A DNA stretch of 37,553 bases from Candidatus Aenigmatarchaeota archaeon (GTDB lineage: Archaea; Aenigmatarchaeota; Aenigmatarchaeia; GW2011-AR5; JACRAC01): assembly GCA_016187395.1 (NCBI GenBank), contig JACPJV010000031.1, positions 1-37,553 of the forward strand, written 5' to 3'. The stretch's first letter is position 1. The number at the start of each line of letters is the position of its first letter. Shown here piece after piece: positions 16,045-23,501 of the stretch. The notes under the pieces are model-generated. The model searched no databases. It was not told where the DNA came from and saw only the letters and a program-made list of their open reading frames with translations. The position numbers were made by a program, and so were the translations under genes.

Positions 16045-17134
16045 CACGGTTGGGGCTTAGCAGGTCTTGGCTCGGCGCCACTTATTCTCCTTTTCGGTCT
16101 GCGGACACGAAAAGTAGATAAGGGCGCCTCGCCTAAGTAACAAACATGAAATCAAAAGATTTCATTGATAAATTCAGCAAAGCTGAATTAGAGAAATTCA
16201 AGGAAATAAAAGATAGAGCAATATTCAAAAAAGGAGAACAGAAGCGCTTCCTAAAAGAAGCCAAAGTTAAGCTTGGAATAAAATGGACTGAATTTGAAGA
16301 TCTGGTTTTGAAAGCCGGATATTCTGATGGAAGTCTCAGAAATTGGAGGTCTGAAACTTGTTCAATTCCACTATCAATTGTCCATCTGATTTCTTCAATT
16401 TCAGAAGTTAAAATGCCTGAAGCCGAGATTAGGCATGAGCAATGGGGGAGAATTAAGGGCGGCAAAGGTGCTTTAGAAAAGCTTGGCCTTAACGAACTTA
16501 GAAAACGAGCACAGAAAGGAAGAAAAGTAACTTTGGAAAAACACGGCTTGGATGCATTTCAGAAATTTGCTTCTTCAGGAGGTTCAAAAGCAAGTAAAAT
16601 GAAATTAGGAATTTTTGCGGATGCCAATAAAGAAAACGCCAAAGAATGGCGAAAGATTCCTTTCAAGGAGAAAATTGGCATATTCGATAAGAAATACGAC
16701 GGAGATAGAAATTCTTGGAGATTCAAAGGGTTTCTAAATAGCCCTAAAAGGAATGTACCAACGAAACTTGGAATAAAAGTTCGCTCTAAAGATGAAAAGA
16801 GAATCTTGGAGTTTCTCAGTGATAGTGGCTTTCAAGTGAATTACGAAAAATGCCAAGTGTTTGCAAAGGACAATCATATCGTACCTGATTTTGGATTTGC
16901 GGATAGACCGAAATTATTTGTCGAATATCTTGGCAGAAGCGATGATGCCTACTGGAAATATAAAATCCCACGTTGGCGTAATGTTTTGAAGAATTGCAAT
17001 GCGAAATTTATTATCATATCTTATGATTTAGAAAAGGCAAAGGCTGAATTTGACAAACTTTCAAATGTTATTGGAATTTTAAAATTCGGTCAATGGCGAG
17101 AGCTAAAAGACCTGCTTTCCAACTATGCCTGAGA
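16045..17134 (+). mobile_element. 23S intron (domain I) with PD-(D/E)XK gene
   Basis: Interrupts GGGGCAGGAAA|AGAAAGCAATCGCGATG. Flanks pair as CAGG/CCTG and GGTTGG/CCAACT around short internal loops, a bulge-helix-bulge-like fold. A GGCGCC/GGCGCC stem-loop region precedes the gene at 16146. Approximate borders only. Confidence 0.8.
16146..17132 (+). CDS. PD-(D/E)XK putative homing endonuclease in 23S intron
   Basis: 328 residues, basic. The middle has repeated Gly/Lys helices (GRIKGGKGALEKLGLNELRK, KFASSGGSKASKMKLGIF) that look like DNA-contact motifs. The C-terminal domain has the PD-(D/E)XK order: E217 in RSKDEKRILEFL, P247-D248 in VPDFGF, then FVEYLGR with E260, and later IIISYDLEKA. This resembles very-short-patch/restriction-type folds and not LAGLIDADG. 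Location in an rRNA intron argues for homing. No TATA box is obvious before the ATG, so expression probably depends on the rRNA transcript or excised intron. Confidence 0.65.
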   Translation: MKSKDFIDKFSKAELEKFKEIKDRAIFKKGEQKRFLKEAKVKLGIKWTEFEDLVLKAGYSDGSLRNWRSETCSIPLSIVHLISSISEVKMPEAEIRHEQWGRIKGGKGALEKLGLNELRKRAQKGRKVTLEKHGLDAFQKFASSGGSKASKMKLGIFADANKENAKEWRKIPFKEKIGIFDKKYDGDRNSWRFKGFLNSPKRNVPTKLGIKVRSKDEKRILEFLSDSGFQVNYEKCQVFAKDNHIVPDFGFADRPKLFVEYLGRSDDAYWKYKIPRWRNVLKNCNAKFIIISYDLEKAKAEFDKLSNVIGILKFGQWRELKDLLSNYA

Positions 17135-17677
17135 AGAAAGCAATCGCGATGCGGCTAGTAAGGGCGACTGAAAACCGCGTAGGACAAACCGAATCCTTTT
17201 GCGATGAGCAAGAGGAGATGTGGAGTTTGGACCAGGGTTCTGTCTAGTTTTCCTATCCGAAGTCTGCTGGAAAGCAGCGCGACAAAGGGTGATAGCCCCG
17301 TAGGGAAAAGGAAAGAAGTCAGATACCTGGTATCCAGAGTAGGGCTCCCTGAATAGGGAGTCTGAATACGGGGGTATCTACCTCTAATCCTAAACACTCA
17401 CCGAGTCCGATAGCGGATTAGTACCGCGAGAGAAAGCTGAAAAGTAGGGTTAACACCCGGTGAAAAGAATCTGAAACCAGGCAGCTATAGATAGCCGGCG
17501 AATGCCACGCGCAAGCGTGGAGTAAACCGGTGTCCGTTTTGAAAAACGGGGCAGGGAGTATATCTTCGTGGCGAGGCGAAAGCCGTAGCGAAAGGCGGAA
17601 CTGGGAATGCAAAATTTCACGGAAAACAGGCAAGATAATCCAAAACTTGTACAGACATTATAGTGTACTCACAGCGA

Positions 17678-17982
17678 CAAGGTTAGGTTTATATGACCTG
17701 CTTTCCATGAAAAGAGAAAGGTGAAGTGATGGAAGAAGTCGGACACAACTTAACTAGAAACCTGAGACTAAGACCTTTGGACGCAAGACACGGAAATTTG
17801 GTTCCACTGGAGGGTTTGGATGAACTGAATGGAGGTTTTTTGTTTGCAGACCCCAATGGAATTGTCTATACACATAGAGGGGAAGGCTATACACCCATCG
17901 GAAAACTTCGTGAAGGACCTTATCCTTTACTCAGCTAGCCAGCTTTCTTTATTTTTCATTCTATTAATTATCCTAATTCTGC
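17678..17982 (+). other. 23S intron (domain II) with small non-endonuclease gene
   Basis: About 305 bases inserted before GTGTGAAAGCGCGTTAGTCA. The ends pair as AGCG/CGCT, three-base loops ACA and GCC, then AGGTTAGG/CCTAATTCT, close to a bulge-helix-bulge. Contains its own TATA-like TTTATAT (17688-17694) and ribosome site for the gene at 17729. Confidence 0.7.
17729..17938 (+). CDS. Small protein nested in 23S intron
   Basis: 69 residues, soluble, with no cysteine clusters and no homing-endonuclease motif; a strand-rich centre (GGFLFADPNGIVYTHRGEGYTPIGKL) suggests a small beta domain. GGTGA at 17720-17724 lies four bases before the ATG and a TATA-like TTTATAT about 35 bases upstream, so it can be expressed apart from the rRNA. 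Function unknown. Coding reality is supported by the start signals but not by any family match. Confidence 0.5.
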   Translation: MEEVGHNLTRNLRLRPLDARHGNLVPLEGLDELNGGFLFADPNGIVYTHRGEGYTPIGKLREGPYPLLS

Positions 17983-18138
17983 CCGCTAGAGCGAGTGTGA
18001 AAGCGCGTTAGTCACGGGGATATGACCCGAAACTGGGTGATCTAGGCCTGGGCAGGGTGAAGCGCCGCGAAAGCGGCGTGGAGGCCCGTTACCCATTATG
18101 GGACGACCCTTTGGGGTGACCTGGGTCTAGGGGTGAAA

Positions 18139-18476
18139 TTCGGGGAGGAGAAAAGAATACATGGGGATAAATAGATTTAGACAAATAATCTTTAGGGATT
18201 AATATGTCAGTAGCTGAACTTGCGTATGGAATAATTCCTTTTGCAGCAGGATTCGGCGGCATGGTATATGAATCCCGCCGAAGAGAAGAACTAGGGCTAC
18301 GTTTCAGAGACATGGTTCCAATCTTTGGATTTGGAACATGGACTCAACGCAATTTGGGCGAAATGAGATATCCATTTCGACGACTCCTTACTGAAATGAG
18401 TCTCTTAATTCCATATAATATTGCGGTTCTTTACGAAATTGATAAAATTTTTTAATCTTCTCCCTGAACACCAAAA
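18139..18476 (+). other. 23S intron with small membrane-protein gene
   Basis: Splits AGGGGTGAAA from GCCAATCGAACCC. Ends pair as TTCGG/CTGAA, bulge GGA, GGAGAA/TTCTCC, a good bulge-helix-bulge-like arrangement. Confidence 0.75.
18204..18455 (+). CDS. Small membrane-associated protein nested in 23S intron
   Basis: 83 residues: hydrophobic N-terminus (ELAYGIIPFAAGFGGMVY), a basic middle (SRRREELGLRFRD), an aromatic segment (MVPIFGFGTW) and a hydrophobic C-terminal helix (LLTEMSLLIPYNIAVLYEI). It resembles neither a homing endonuclease nor a maturase. A TATA-like ATAAATAG at 18168-18174 is about 30 bases before the ATG. Function unknown; style is like the small chromosomal membrane proteins at 1347 and 28452. 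Confidence 0.55.
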   Translation: MSVAELAYGIIPFAAGFGGMVYESRRREELGLRFRDMVPIFGFGTWTQRNLGEMRYPFRRLLTEMSLLIPYNIAVLYEIDKIF

Positions 18477-18979
18477 GCCAATCGAACCCAGTGATAGCTG
18501 GTTCCTTCCGAAATGCATCTAAGTGCAGCCTTGCCTTTGGCTGCTGATGGGGTAGAGTTACTGATCAGAAGGCCAAGAGGGGAAACCCTCAGTTTTCTTG
18601 TCAAACTCCGAATCCATCAGCGCGCAGGCAGGAGTGAGGGCATCTGGAGTAATTTCGATGTCCGAAAGGGGAAAAACCCAGACTATGGTTAAGGTCCCGA
18701 AATGCTGGCTAAGTGTGATTGAAAGGAGTTTGGAATCTCAGACAGTGGGGATGTAGGCTTAGAAGCAGCCACCATCTAAGCAACGCGTAACAGCGGACCC
18801 ATCGAGATTCTGGGCCCTGAAAATGGACGGGGCTAAGCCAGCTGCCGATACCATAGATTTGCTGCAAATGCAGTAAGTGGTAGGAAGGCGTGCCGCGGGG
18901 GCAGAAGCATCCTTTTGAGAGGGTGTGGACCCTGCGGCAATGAGAATCCTGCTGGGAGTAGCATAGAGTAGGGCGAGAA

Positions 18980-19270
18980 ATGGTAGAAGAAGGAATAAAA
19001 GGATTGCGATGAAGTATCAATATGGATAGAGGAACGACATCCGGTCTCATTGTAGGAGGGATAGGGTTATTTGCTGGTTTAGTCACGGTAAACAAAATGT
19101 CCTATGATTGGACACGTGATGAAATTGTAGCAAGAAGAAACAAAGGGCAAAGTGATGAAGATATAAGGGGGTTATTCGGTAAAAATCCAAGGTTTTCTCT
19201 TTTTATAACGTATCCAGGATACAAACTCGCAAGATATGTTTATGGTATCTAATCTTCTTCTTCCACTCAA
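18980..19270 (+). other. 23S intron with a second small membrane-protein gene
   Basis: Separates AGTAGGGCGAGAA from TTCCCTACCACCTGAAAG. GAAGAAG (5' side) and CTTCTTC (3' side) form the closing helix. Borders approximate. Confidence 0.65.
19022..19252 (+). CDS. Small membrane-anchored protein nested in 23S intron
   Basis: 76 residues: a glycine-rich membrane segment (SGLIVGGIGLFAGLVTVN), then a charged part with DEIVARRNKGQSDEDIRGLF, a helix-turn pattern often seen in short cytoplasmic regulator-like tails, then FITYPGYKLARYVYGI. A TATA-like ATAAAAGG at 18995-19002 is 20-25 bases before the ATG, fitting a leaderless transcript. No homing-endonuclease motif. Function unknown. Confidence 0.55.
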   Translation: MDRGTTSGLIVGGIGLFAGLVTVNKMSYDWTRDEIVARRNKGQSDEDIRGLFGKNPRFSLFITYPGYKLARYVYGI

Positions 19271-19631
19271 TTCCCTACCACCTGAAAGAGCTTAGTCTAG
19301 GCTAGGCTCTGGGGATGGGGCAAGGGTTTCCACTTAAAGTTTATCTGAGTGGAGTTAGCCGGTCCTAACTGCAACTCTAACTGGGCTTGCGGGAAAGGGA
19401 AGCAGGTTAATATTCCTGTGCCAGTCTGCATTCGTCGAAGCTGTGCAAAACACCGCGGGATAGCCTGAGCGCGGCCGTCGCTGCGTTCAAGCGTTGAAGC
19501 AGGGGGAGCGCCGTCATGGCGAGAACCTTGCGAATGCGTGAGTAGGCTGCCGTATGGTAGCTTCAGGCAAATCCTGGGGTCCGTGAAAATTGTGCAGTGG
19601 AGGATGCAGATTGTCCGTACCAATAACCGAC

Positions 19632-19952
19632 AGTCAGGTTGGTGAAAGGAATTTAAGGATTTCGGGCAAATAAATGTTGTGATAAAATGTCTGTAGAGAA
19701 AGTGCGATTTGTTTTGCTTGAAGAAGACCTACATGGAGCAAGTATTGTGGGCACTGGAATGGAAGGGAGAGCAATACGATATCGCGGCCCGCGAGGTCAA
19801 GTAAGGCAAGTCTATGCTAACGACATAGAAGGCGCAGGATATTCGACAGTTCCAAAAACAATCAAGTTGGTAACAGATGTTGCCCAAAATCCAAACAGAA
19901 AGCCTGTAAGAGATTGGGCTTAATTAATTCTATCACCAGCCCGGCCGGGAAA
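19632..19952 (+). other. 23S intron with 78-codon gene
   Basis: Splits AATAACCGAC from CAGGTGCCCCTCGCC. A nine-base helix joins GGTTGGTGA (19638-19646) and TCACCAGCC (19933-19941) with one G-U pair, right inside the ends. Confidence 0.75.
19687..19923 (+). CDS. Small soluble protein nested in 23S intron
   Basis: 78 residues, strand-rich, with SIVGTGMEGRAIRYRGPRGQVRQVYANDI, which looks like a small beta-barrel, followed by a basic tail. The TATA-like GGAATTTAAGGATTT (19649-19663) is about 30 bases before the ATG, and nearly the same box precedes the intron gene at 21803, so the two probably share a promoter type. No homing motif is present and the function is unknown. Confidence 0.55.
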   Translation: MSVEKVRFVLLEEDLHGASIVGTGMEGRAIRYRGPRGQVRQVYANDIEGAGYSTVPKTIKLVTDVAQNPNRKPVRDWA

Positions 19953-20014
19953 CAGGTGCCCCTCGCCGAGAAGGCGAAGGTGTTCGGGATAATCCAGCCT
20001 AGGGAAATCGGCAA

Positions 20015-20118
20015 GAGCTCCTTTTCTTTGTAAAGAAAAGTAGCTCGCAGTCAAAAGAAACATTGCGGACTTCGTTCGCATGTCATTTTGTATTTGCGAA
20101 AAGGAGTTCCCGAAAAAC
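20015..20118 (+). other. 23S intron near E. coli 1675, non-coding
   Basis: About 104 bases between GGGAAATCGGCAA and TAGCGGCGTATCTTCGG. Ends AGCTCCTTTTC and GAAAAGGAGTT pair over ten bases. Same family as the 16S insert at 7649: T-rich/A-rich stem, CTCG core, AAAAGAAACATTGCG and a CGCAT hairpin. Confidence 0.75.
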
Positions 20119-20397
20119 TAGCGGCGTATCTTCGGTACAAGCCGTGCCTGCTCAGCGATGAGCAGGTCGCAGTGACAAGGGAGATCGGACTGTTTAACAA
20201 ACGGAGAGACGGGCTTTTGATTTTGGAAAGCGCGCAAGTCCGACGTTTTCATCATCTCATCTCTTCGGTTGAGAAACACAGCCGAGTGCTAAGTGAAAAC
20301 GCTTTGTATACTCGGTGAGTCGTGGCCACTAGCGGTGTGTGAAAGCTCATTTCAATGGGCCTATGCCCCGCTGTAGGCCGGCGGTAACTCTGACCGT

Positions 20398-20449
20398 CTT
20401 AATCGAGATGGTCGTAACAGTCAGCAGAAAAATGGTCACCTCGAAGACA
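20398..20449 (+). other. 52-base 23S mini-intron near E. coli 1930
   Basis: Splits the invariant GGTAACTCTGACCGTC/GAGGTAGCG segment. GTCT/AGAC, bulge TAA, TCGAG/CTCGA gives a compact bulge-helix fold. Introns at this general site are known in other archaea, usually much longer. Confidence 0.7.
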
Positions 20450-20477
20450 GAGGTAGCGTAATCCCTTGCCAGTTAAA

Positions 20478-20606
20478 TAAGCCTTTTTTTCTTGTAAGGG
20501 CGAATGGACGTTTTCCGCAGGAAAACGTCAGTTTGTCCGCAAAAAGACCCTTGGGAGAAAAAGAACTATGCGCCCTTCGGTCGCATAATATCAAGAAGAG
20601 GCTGTA
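20478..20606 (+). other. 23S intron near E. coli 1955, non-coding
   Basis: About 129 bases between CCAGTTAAATA and ACAGCTGGCC. AGCC/GGCT close the ends. Contains a copy of the hairpin module (20498-20540), then GACCCTTGGGAGAAAAAGAA and a TATGCG...CGCATA hairpin, the same order as the 16S insert at 7649 but with the module replacing a simple loop. Confidence 0.78.
20498..20540 (+). repeat. Recurrent rRNA-insert hairpin module, copy 4
   Basis: GCGAATG (20500-20506), stem GACGTTTTCC-GCA-GGAAAACGTC, AGTTTGTCCGC (20530-20540). Stem is identical to copy 1 although one is in 16S and the other in 23S. Confidence 0.7.
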
Positions 20607-20724
20607 ACAGCTGGCCTGCATGATAGACTAACTAGATCTTCGCTGTCCCGGGCTGGAACCCGGCGAAACTATCTTTCCAGTGATTAGTCTGGAGACCTCC
20701 GGTGGGAAGAGTAGACCCCGTGGA

Positions 20725-20757
20725 TGAGGGCAAGCAATATGCTTCCCTCAGCGGTTA
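20725..20757 (+). other. 33-base 23S mini-insert near E. coli 2068
   Basis: Splits GACCCCGTGGA from GCTTTACTACAGCC, beside the peptidyl-transferase ring. The insert folds as GAGGG/CCCTC and AAGCA-ATA-TGCTT. Confidence 0.7.
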
Positions 20758-20966
20758 GCTTTACTACAGCCTGTTGTTGTGGTGTGAATGGGACTGTAAA
20801 GTGTAGGCAGGAGGCGTCGAAGCTGCGGCGCAAGCTGCAGCTGAGCCACCAAGGACGCGACACATCTTCGATGCGTCGGTCGGTGACTGTGACACTGCCC
20901 TGTTTTGTTCACACTGCTTACGCCCTGGCAACAGGGTGGACAGCATCAGGTGGGTAGTTTGGCTGG

Positions 20967-21660
20967 GAGTCTATAGAGGAGCTAACTTGAGAGAGATTTC
21001 AGAGGGATAAAACCAACGAGATCCAGAAAGCGTTTGACACAGCTCCTTCCAGAAACGAAAACAGCTTTGTCAGAACTCCTGCTAGGTATTTCTAGAAGTT
21101 CCAGACATTGTGAAATCTGTTTCCTTAGCAAAGGATGATAGCATGTCAATTCGACTCGTATTATGCCATATCTTTTGCTTTGGTAGAGTGAGCCATCACC
21201 AGAAGCGTAACCCTTAAGAAAGGAGGCTGCAAAGTCTTTGTTGCCTAGAATTTTTTCAGGAACCCTACAGGCAGGAAATTTCTTGGATTTCCAAATAAAA
21301 TGCTCGTGCCAACGGCATTCGGTACTTTTTGGAAAGTTATCGCATGCTTTGGTTCTGAATGAAGGAGAATAAGAGTGCAAGATTTCTGCAATTCGCAATG
21401 AAAAGGTTCGTATGGAGAACGCATTTTTGCATTTGACTTTATGAAATCTCACGTCTCCAAAACATTCGGTCATCAACTCTTTAAAGAGGTCGAGCAAGAT
21501 TTCATTTTTGTTCGTGAATTGAACACAATACGTTCTTTTGGAACGATCAAAATAAACGGATCCATCTGAAATAAGGAGACCGAGTAACAAAGATAATTTT
21601 TCGTCCATAATCATTTATGGAATCTCTCAATGAAAAGGTTTATCCTCTTGGACCAGCAAG
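20967..21660 (+). mobile_element. 23S intron near E. coli 2256 with antisense LAGLIDADG gene
   Basis: Splits GTAGTTTGGCTGGG from CGGTACTCCCC. GCTGG/CCAGC with three-base loops GAG and GGA flank the ends. The only gene inside runs against the rRNA. Confidence 0.8.
20982..21614 (-). CDS. LAGLIDADG homing endonuclease, antisense to 23S
   Basis: 210 residues with two LAGLIDADG helices: LGLLISDGS (11-19, acid D17) and FLKGYASGDGS (132-142, acid D140), each followed by strands typical of the DNA-binding saddle. A two-motif monomer of this size is normal. It would cleave an intronless 23S allele. Because the gene is on the opposite strand it cannot be translated from pre-rRNA; GGATAAACC about 30 bases upstream on the minus strand is a possible TATA box. 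Confidence 0.85.
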   Translation of the reverse strand: MIMDEKLSLLLGLLISDGSVYFDRSKRTYCVQFTNKNEILLDLFKELMTECFGDVRFHKVKCKNAFSIRTFSLRIAEILHSYSPSFRTKACDNFPKSTECRWHEHFIWKSKKFPACRVPEKILGNKDFAASFLKGYASGDGSLYQSKRYGIIRVELTCYHPLLRKQISQCLELLEIPSRSSDKAVFVSGRSCVKRFLDLVGFIPLKSLSS

Positions 21661-21671
21661 CGGTACTCCCC

Positions 21672-21732
21672 TGAAATGATATTGAGCGCGGCTCAGTATA
21701 TCGTTTCGCTACGCTCAACGATATATCAGGGG
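21672..21732 (+). other. 23S helix expansion in exon
   Basis: CCCCTGA (5') and TCAGGGG (3') enclose TGATATTGAGCG...CGCTCAACGATATATCA, a long hairpin where ordinary 23S has a short helix (E. coli 2260-2285). Unlike the introns it has no adjacent conserved halves to rejoin, so it is read as a retained expansion. Confidence 0.45.
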
Positions 21733-21766
21733 ACCTCAAAGTCCGGCTCCGAGCGGTCAGAAACTG

Positions 21767-22287
21767 CAGAAGGAATTTAAGATTTAATAGCCAGTAAAAA
21801 GAATGAGCAGAGAATCAGCTGCGCCGATAACAGCGGAAACGGAAAGGCTTCTGTCTACATACCCTGAACATTCCAGGTACATCAAAAGAATGTACAATCT
21901 TGATTCGAGAGAAGGGAGTGTAGACTTTGTTTTTTCTGTGCCTAGAAAAGGCCGCGGAGAATACGTGTCAAGTGAAAAATTCCTTACGTGTTCAAATCAA
22001 GCAGCGTATGCCCTCACCGAGTTGCTAATAAGGAATGGCCATCCAATAACAACCCTCCTTACCCTGGAACTCTATGAAAAGGCCAAGGAAGCATTGGAAC
22101 TAAGTTTTCACAAGGCAGTTCTCTGGGAAATAAGGAGGCATACAAAATGGGATGAAGAATTTGCCATCTCTGCGAGATTGAAGCGGTTTAGGCGCAGGGG
22201 AGACAAGGGAGTCATTTGGATAGAATTTGACGGCGATTGCAGAGGCTCTATATTCTACTATGTTGCATTTCCTTCCAGCAGCTGAAC
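21767..22287 (+). other. 23S intron near E. coli 2295 with a 160-codon gene
   Basis: Separates GCGGTCAGAAACTG from ATCGCTCTAAGAGTG. CTGC/GCAG, three-base loops, AGGAA/TTCCT give a bulge-helix-bulge-like closing structure; the 3' part overlaps the end of the nested gene. Confidence 0.72.
21803..22285 (+). CDS. Hypothetical 160-residue protein nested in 23S intron
   Basis: Soluble alpha/beta protein: VDFVFSVPRKGRGEYVSSEKFLTCSNQAAYALTEL-type strand-helix order (quoted in two parts: VDFVFSVPRKGRGEYVSSEK then FLTCSNQAAYALTEL), a long central helix, and final strands (WIEFDGDCRGSIFYYVAF). The pattern of a long helix wrapped by strands could be a hot-dog or similar fold, but this is a weak guess. 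No endonuclease motif. TATA-like GGAATTTAAGATTT at 21772-21785 is about 28 bases before the ATG (leaderless), nearly identical to the box before the nested gene at 19687. Confidence 0.6.
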   Translation: MSRESAAPITAETERLLSTYPEHSRYIKRMYNLDSREGSVDFVFSVPRKGRGEYVSSEKFLTCSNQAAYALTELLIRNGHPITTLLTLELYEKAKEALELSFHKAVLWEIRRHTKWDEEFAISARLKRFRRRGDKGVIWIEFDGDCRGSIFYYVAFPSSS

Positions 22288-22413
22288 ATCGCTCTAAGAG
22301 TGTAAGCGCAAAAGCCGGATTGATTGGATTCCGCTCAGCGTGGAATCCAAAGGTGAAAGCCTGAGCTAGCGATACACAGGTACCTCTAGATGGGGGCCTG
22401 TGACCTGAGAAAA

Positions 22414-23295
22414 TCGGAATGTTCCACGGGGTTCAGCAAAACTTTAAATTCCAAAGAATACAACTAACAGTATGTTGAAAAACAAGTTACTCCAGAGATT
22501 AAGAAGAGACGGGACAATGCGGGTAGAGCTTGCAGACAGCGCTGTAAATAAAATTACAGCGAACACAAACAACCTAAGAAAATGGAAGAGATTAAATTCA
22601 TTTCCATTGCAGTTTATTTACAAAGAATACAAAGAACTTCTGCCCTCTATAACACATGTAAAATCAGGAACTGGTAGAAGCTTTTCAAGAGTGAAGATTC
22701 CAGAAAACTTGACGGAAGAGCTTGCATACATTCTTGGTGCAATGAGAGACGGTTCTTTGATAAATGTCAGCAGAAAACATTGGGTGCGTTTGTATGATTC
22801 TGCAGAGTCAAAATGGATTGAAAACGTATTACCATTGTTTCAGAAAACATTTGAGGTGAAACTACATTTAAGGTATCAGAAACAAATAAGCGAGAAGTAT
22901 CTGGACATTTCATCGAAGCCTTTGTTTTCAATGATAACTTTACTTGTAGATGGAAAACTTCACAAGGATGTCCCATCAATAATAAAGAAAGCAAATACAA
23001 AAATCAAAATTGCCTATATAGCTGGGTTTTTTGATGCAGAAGGCTCTGTTCCATCACCTAACGTCAAAAATAAGCGATTTAGAATATCGTTCAGCCAAAA
23101 AAACAGTGCATCATTGAACTTCATCAGATCAACATTAGAATCTCTTGGAATAAGACCATCAAAGGTATCTCATTATTCCTTTGACATCTATGGTCAAGAA
23201 AAGATAAGAAAGTTTCATACTAATTTTAATTTGCTGAACCCTAAGAAGTCCGCGCGTCTTGGACTTCTTTTAAAATGAATATTCCGGTCTCAAGA
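22414..23295 (+). mobile_element. 23S intron near E. coli 2435 with LAGLIDADG gene
   Basis: Splits GACCTGAGAAAA from GCTACCCCGGGGATA in domain V. CGGAAT near the 5' end pairs with ATTCCG (23280-23285) near the 3' end. Confidence 0.8.
22472..23278 (+). CDS. LAGLIDADG homing endonuclease
   Basis: 268 residues with LAYILGAMRDGSL (85-97, acid D93) and AYIAGFFDAEGSV (181-193, acids D188/E190), the paired active-site helices of a monomeric enzyme. The N-terminal ~80 residues carry a helix-turn-helix-like segment (RVELADSAVNKITANTNNLR). It should cut the intronless 23S site near position 2435. The TATA-like CTTTAAATT (22442-22450) about 27 bases before ATG 22472 indicates leaderless expression independent of the rRNA promoter. 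Confidence 0.88.
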   Translation: MLKNKLLQRLRRDGTMRVELADSAVNKITANTNNLRKWKRLNSFPLQFIYKEYKELLPSITHVKSGTGRSFSRVKIPENLTEELAYILGAMRDGSLINVSRKHWVRLYDSAESKWIENVLPLFQKTFEVKLHLRYQKQISEKYLDISSKPLFSMITLLVDGKLHKDVPSIIKKANTKIKIAYIAGFFDAEGSVPSPNVKNKRFRISFSQKNSASLNFIRSTLESLGIRPSKVSHYSFDIYGQEKIRKFHTNFNLLNPKKSARLGLLLK

Positions 23296-23311
23296 AGCTA
23301 CCCCGGGGATA

Positions 23312-23344
23312 GTTCTGCTAGCGTTGAGTAGCGGAACCTCTAAA
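23312..23344 (+). other. 33-base insert at the catalytic A2450/A2451 of 23S
   Basis: Follows CCCCGGGGATA and precedes ATGGTGTCGTGGCGGG. In ordinary 23S these are joined as GGGATAACTGGCTTGTGG, so the break falls between the A2450 and A2451 equivalents. The insert forms GTTC/GAAC and GCTA/TAGC stems. Archaeal introns near 2449 are known, but generally longer. Confidence 0.7.
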
Positions 23345-23371
23345 ATGGTGTCGTGGCGGGTGAGAGTTCAT

Positions 23372-23441
23372 TGAGCTTTTTCTTTTCAAAAAGAAAAACC
23401 TCGGAAAAAGAAAACCTTATAATTTGAAAGAACTCGAACAA
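23372..23441 (+). other. 70-base 23S insert near E. coli 2495, non-coding
   Basis: Splits GAGAGTTCAT from ATCGACCCC. Starts TGAGCTTTTTCTTTT and has AAAAAGAAAAACCTCGGAAA, matching the stem and CCTYGG core of the inserts at 7649, 7848 and 20478; it ends AAAGAACTCGAACAA. Confidence 0.7.
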
Positions 23442-23501
23442 ATCGACCCCGCGCGTTGCGGCGTCGCTGTCGGCTGGTCTTCACCTGGCTGTGCAGTAAG
23501 C

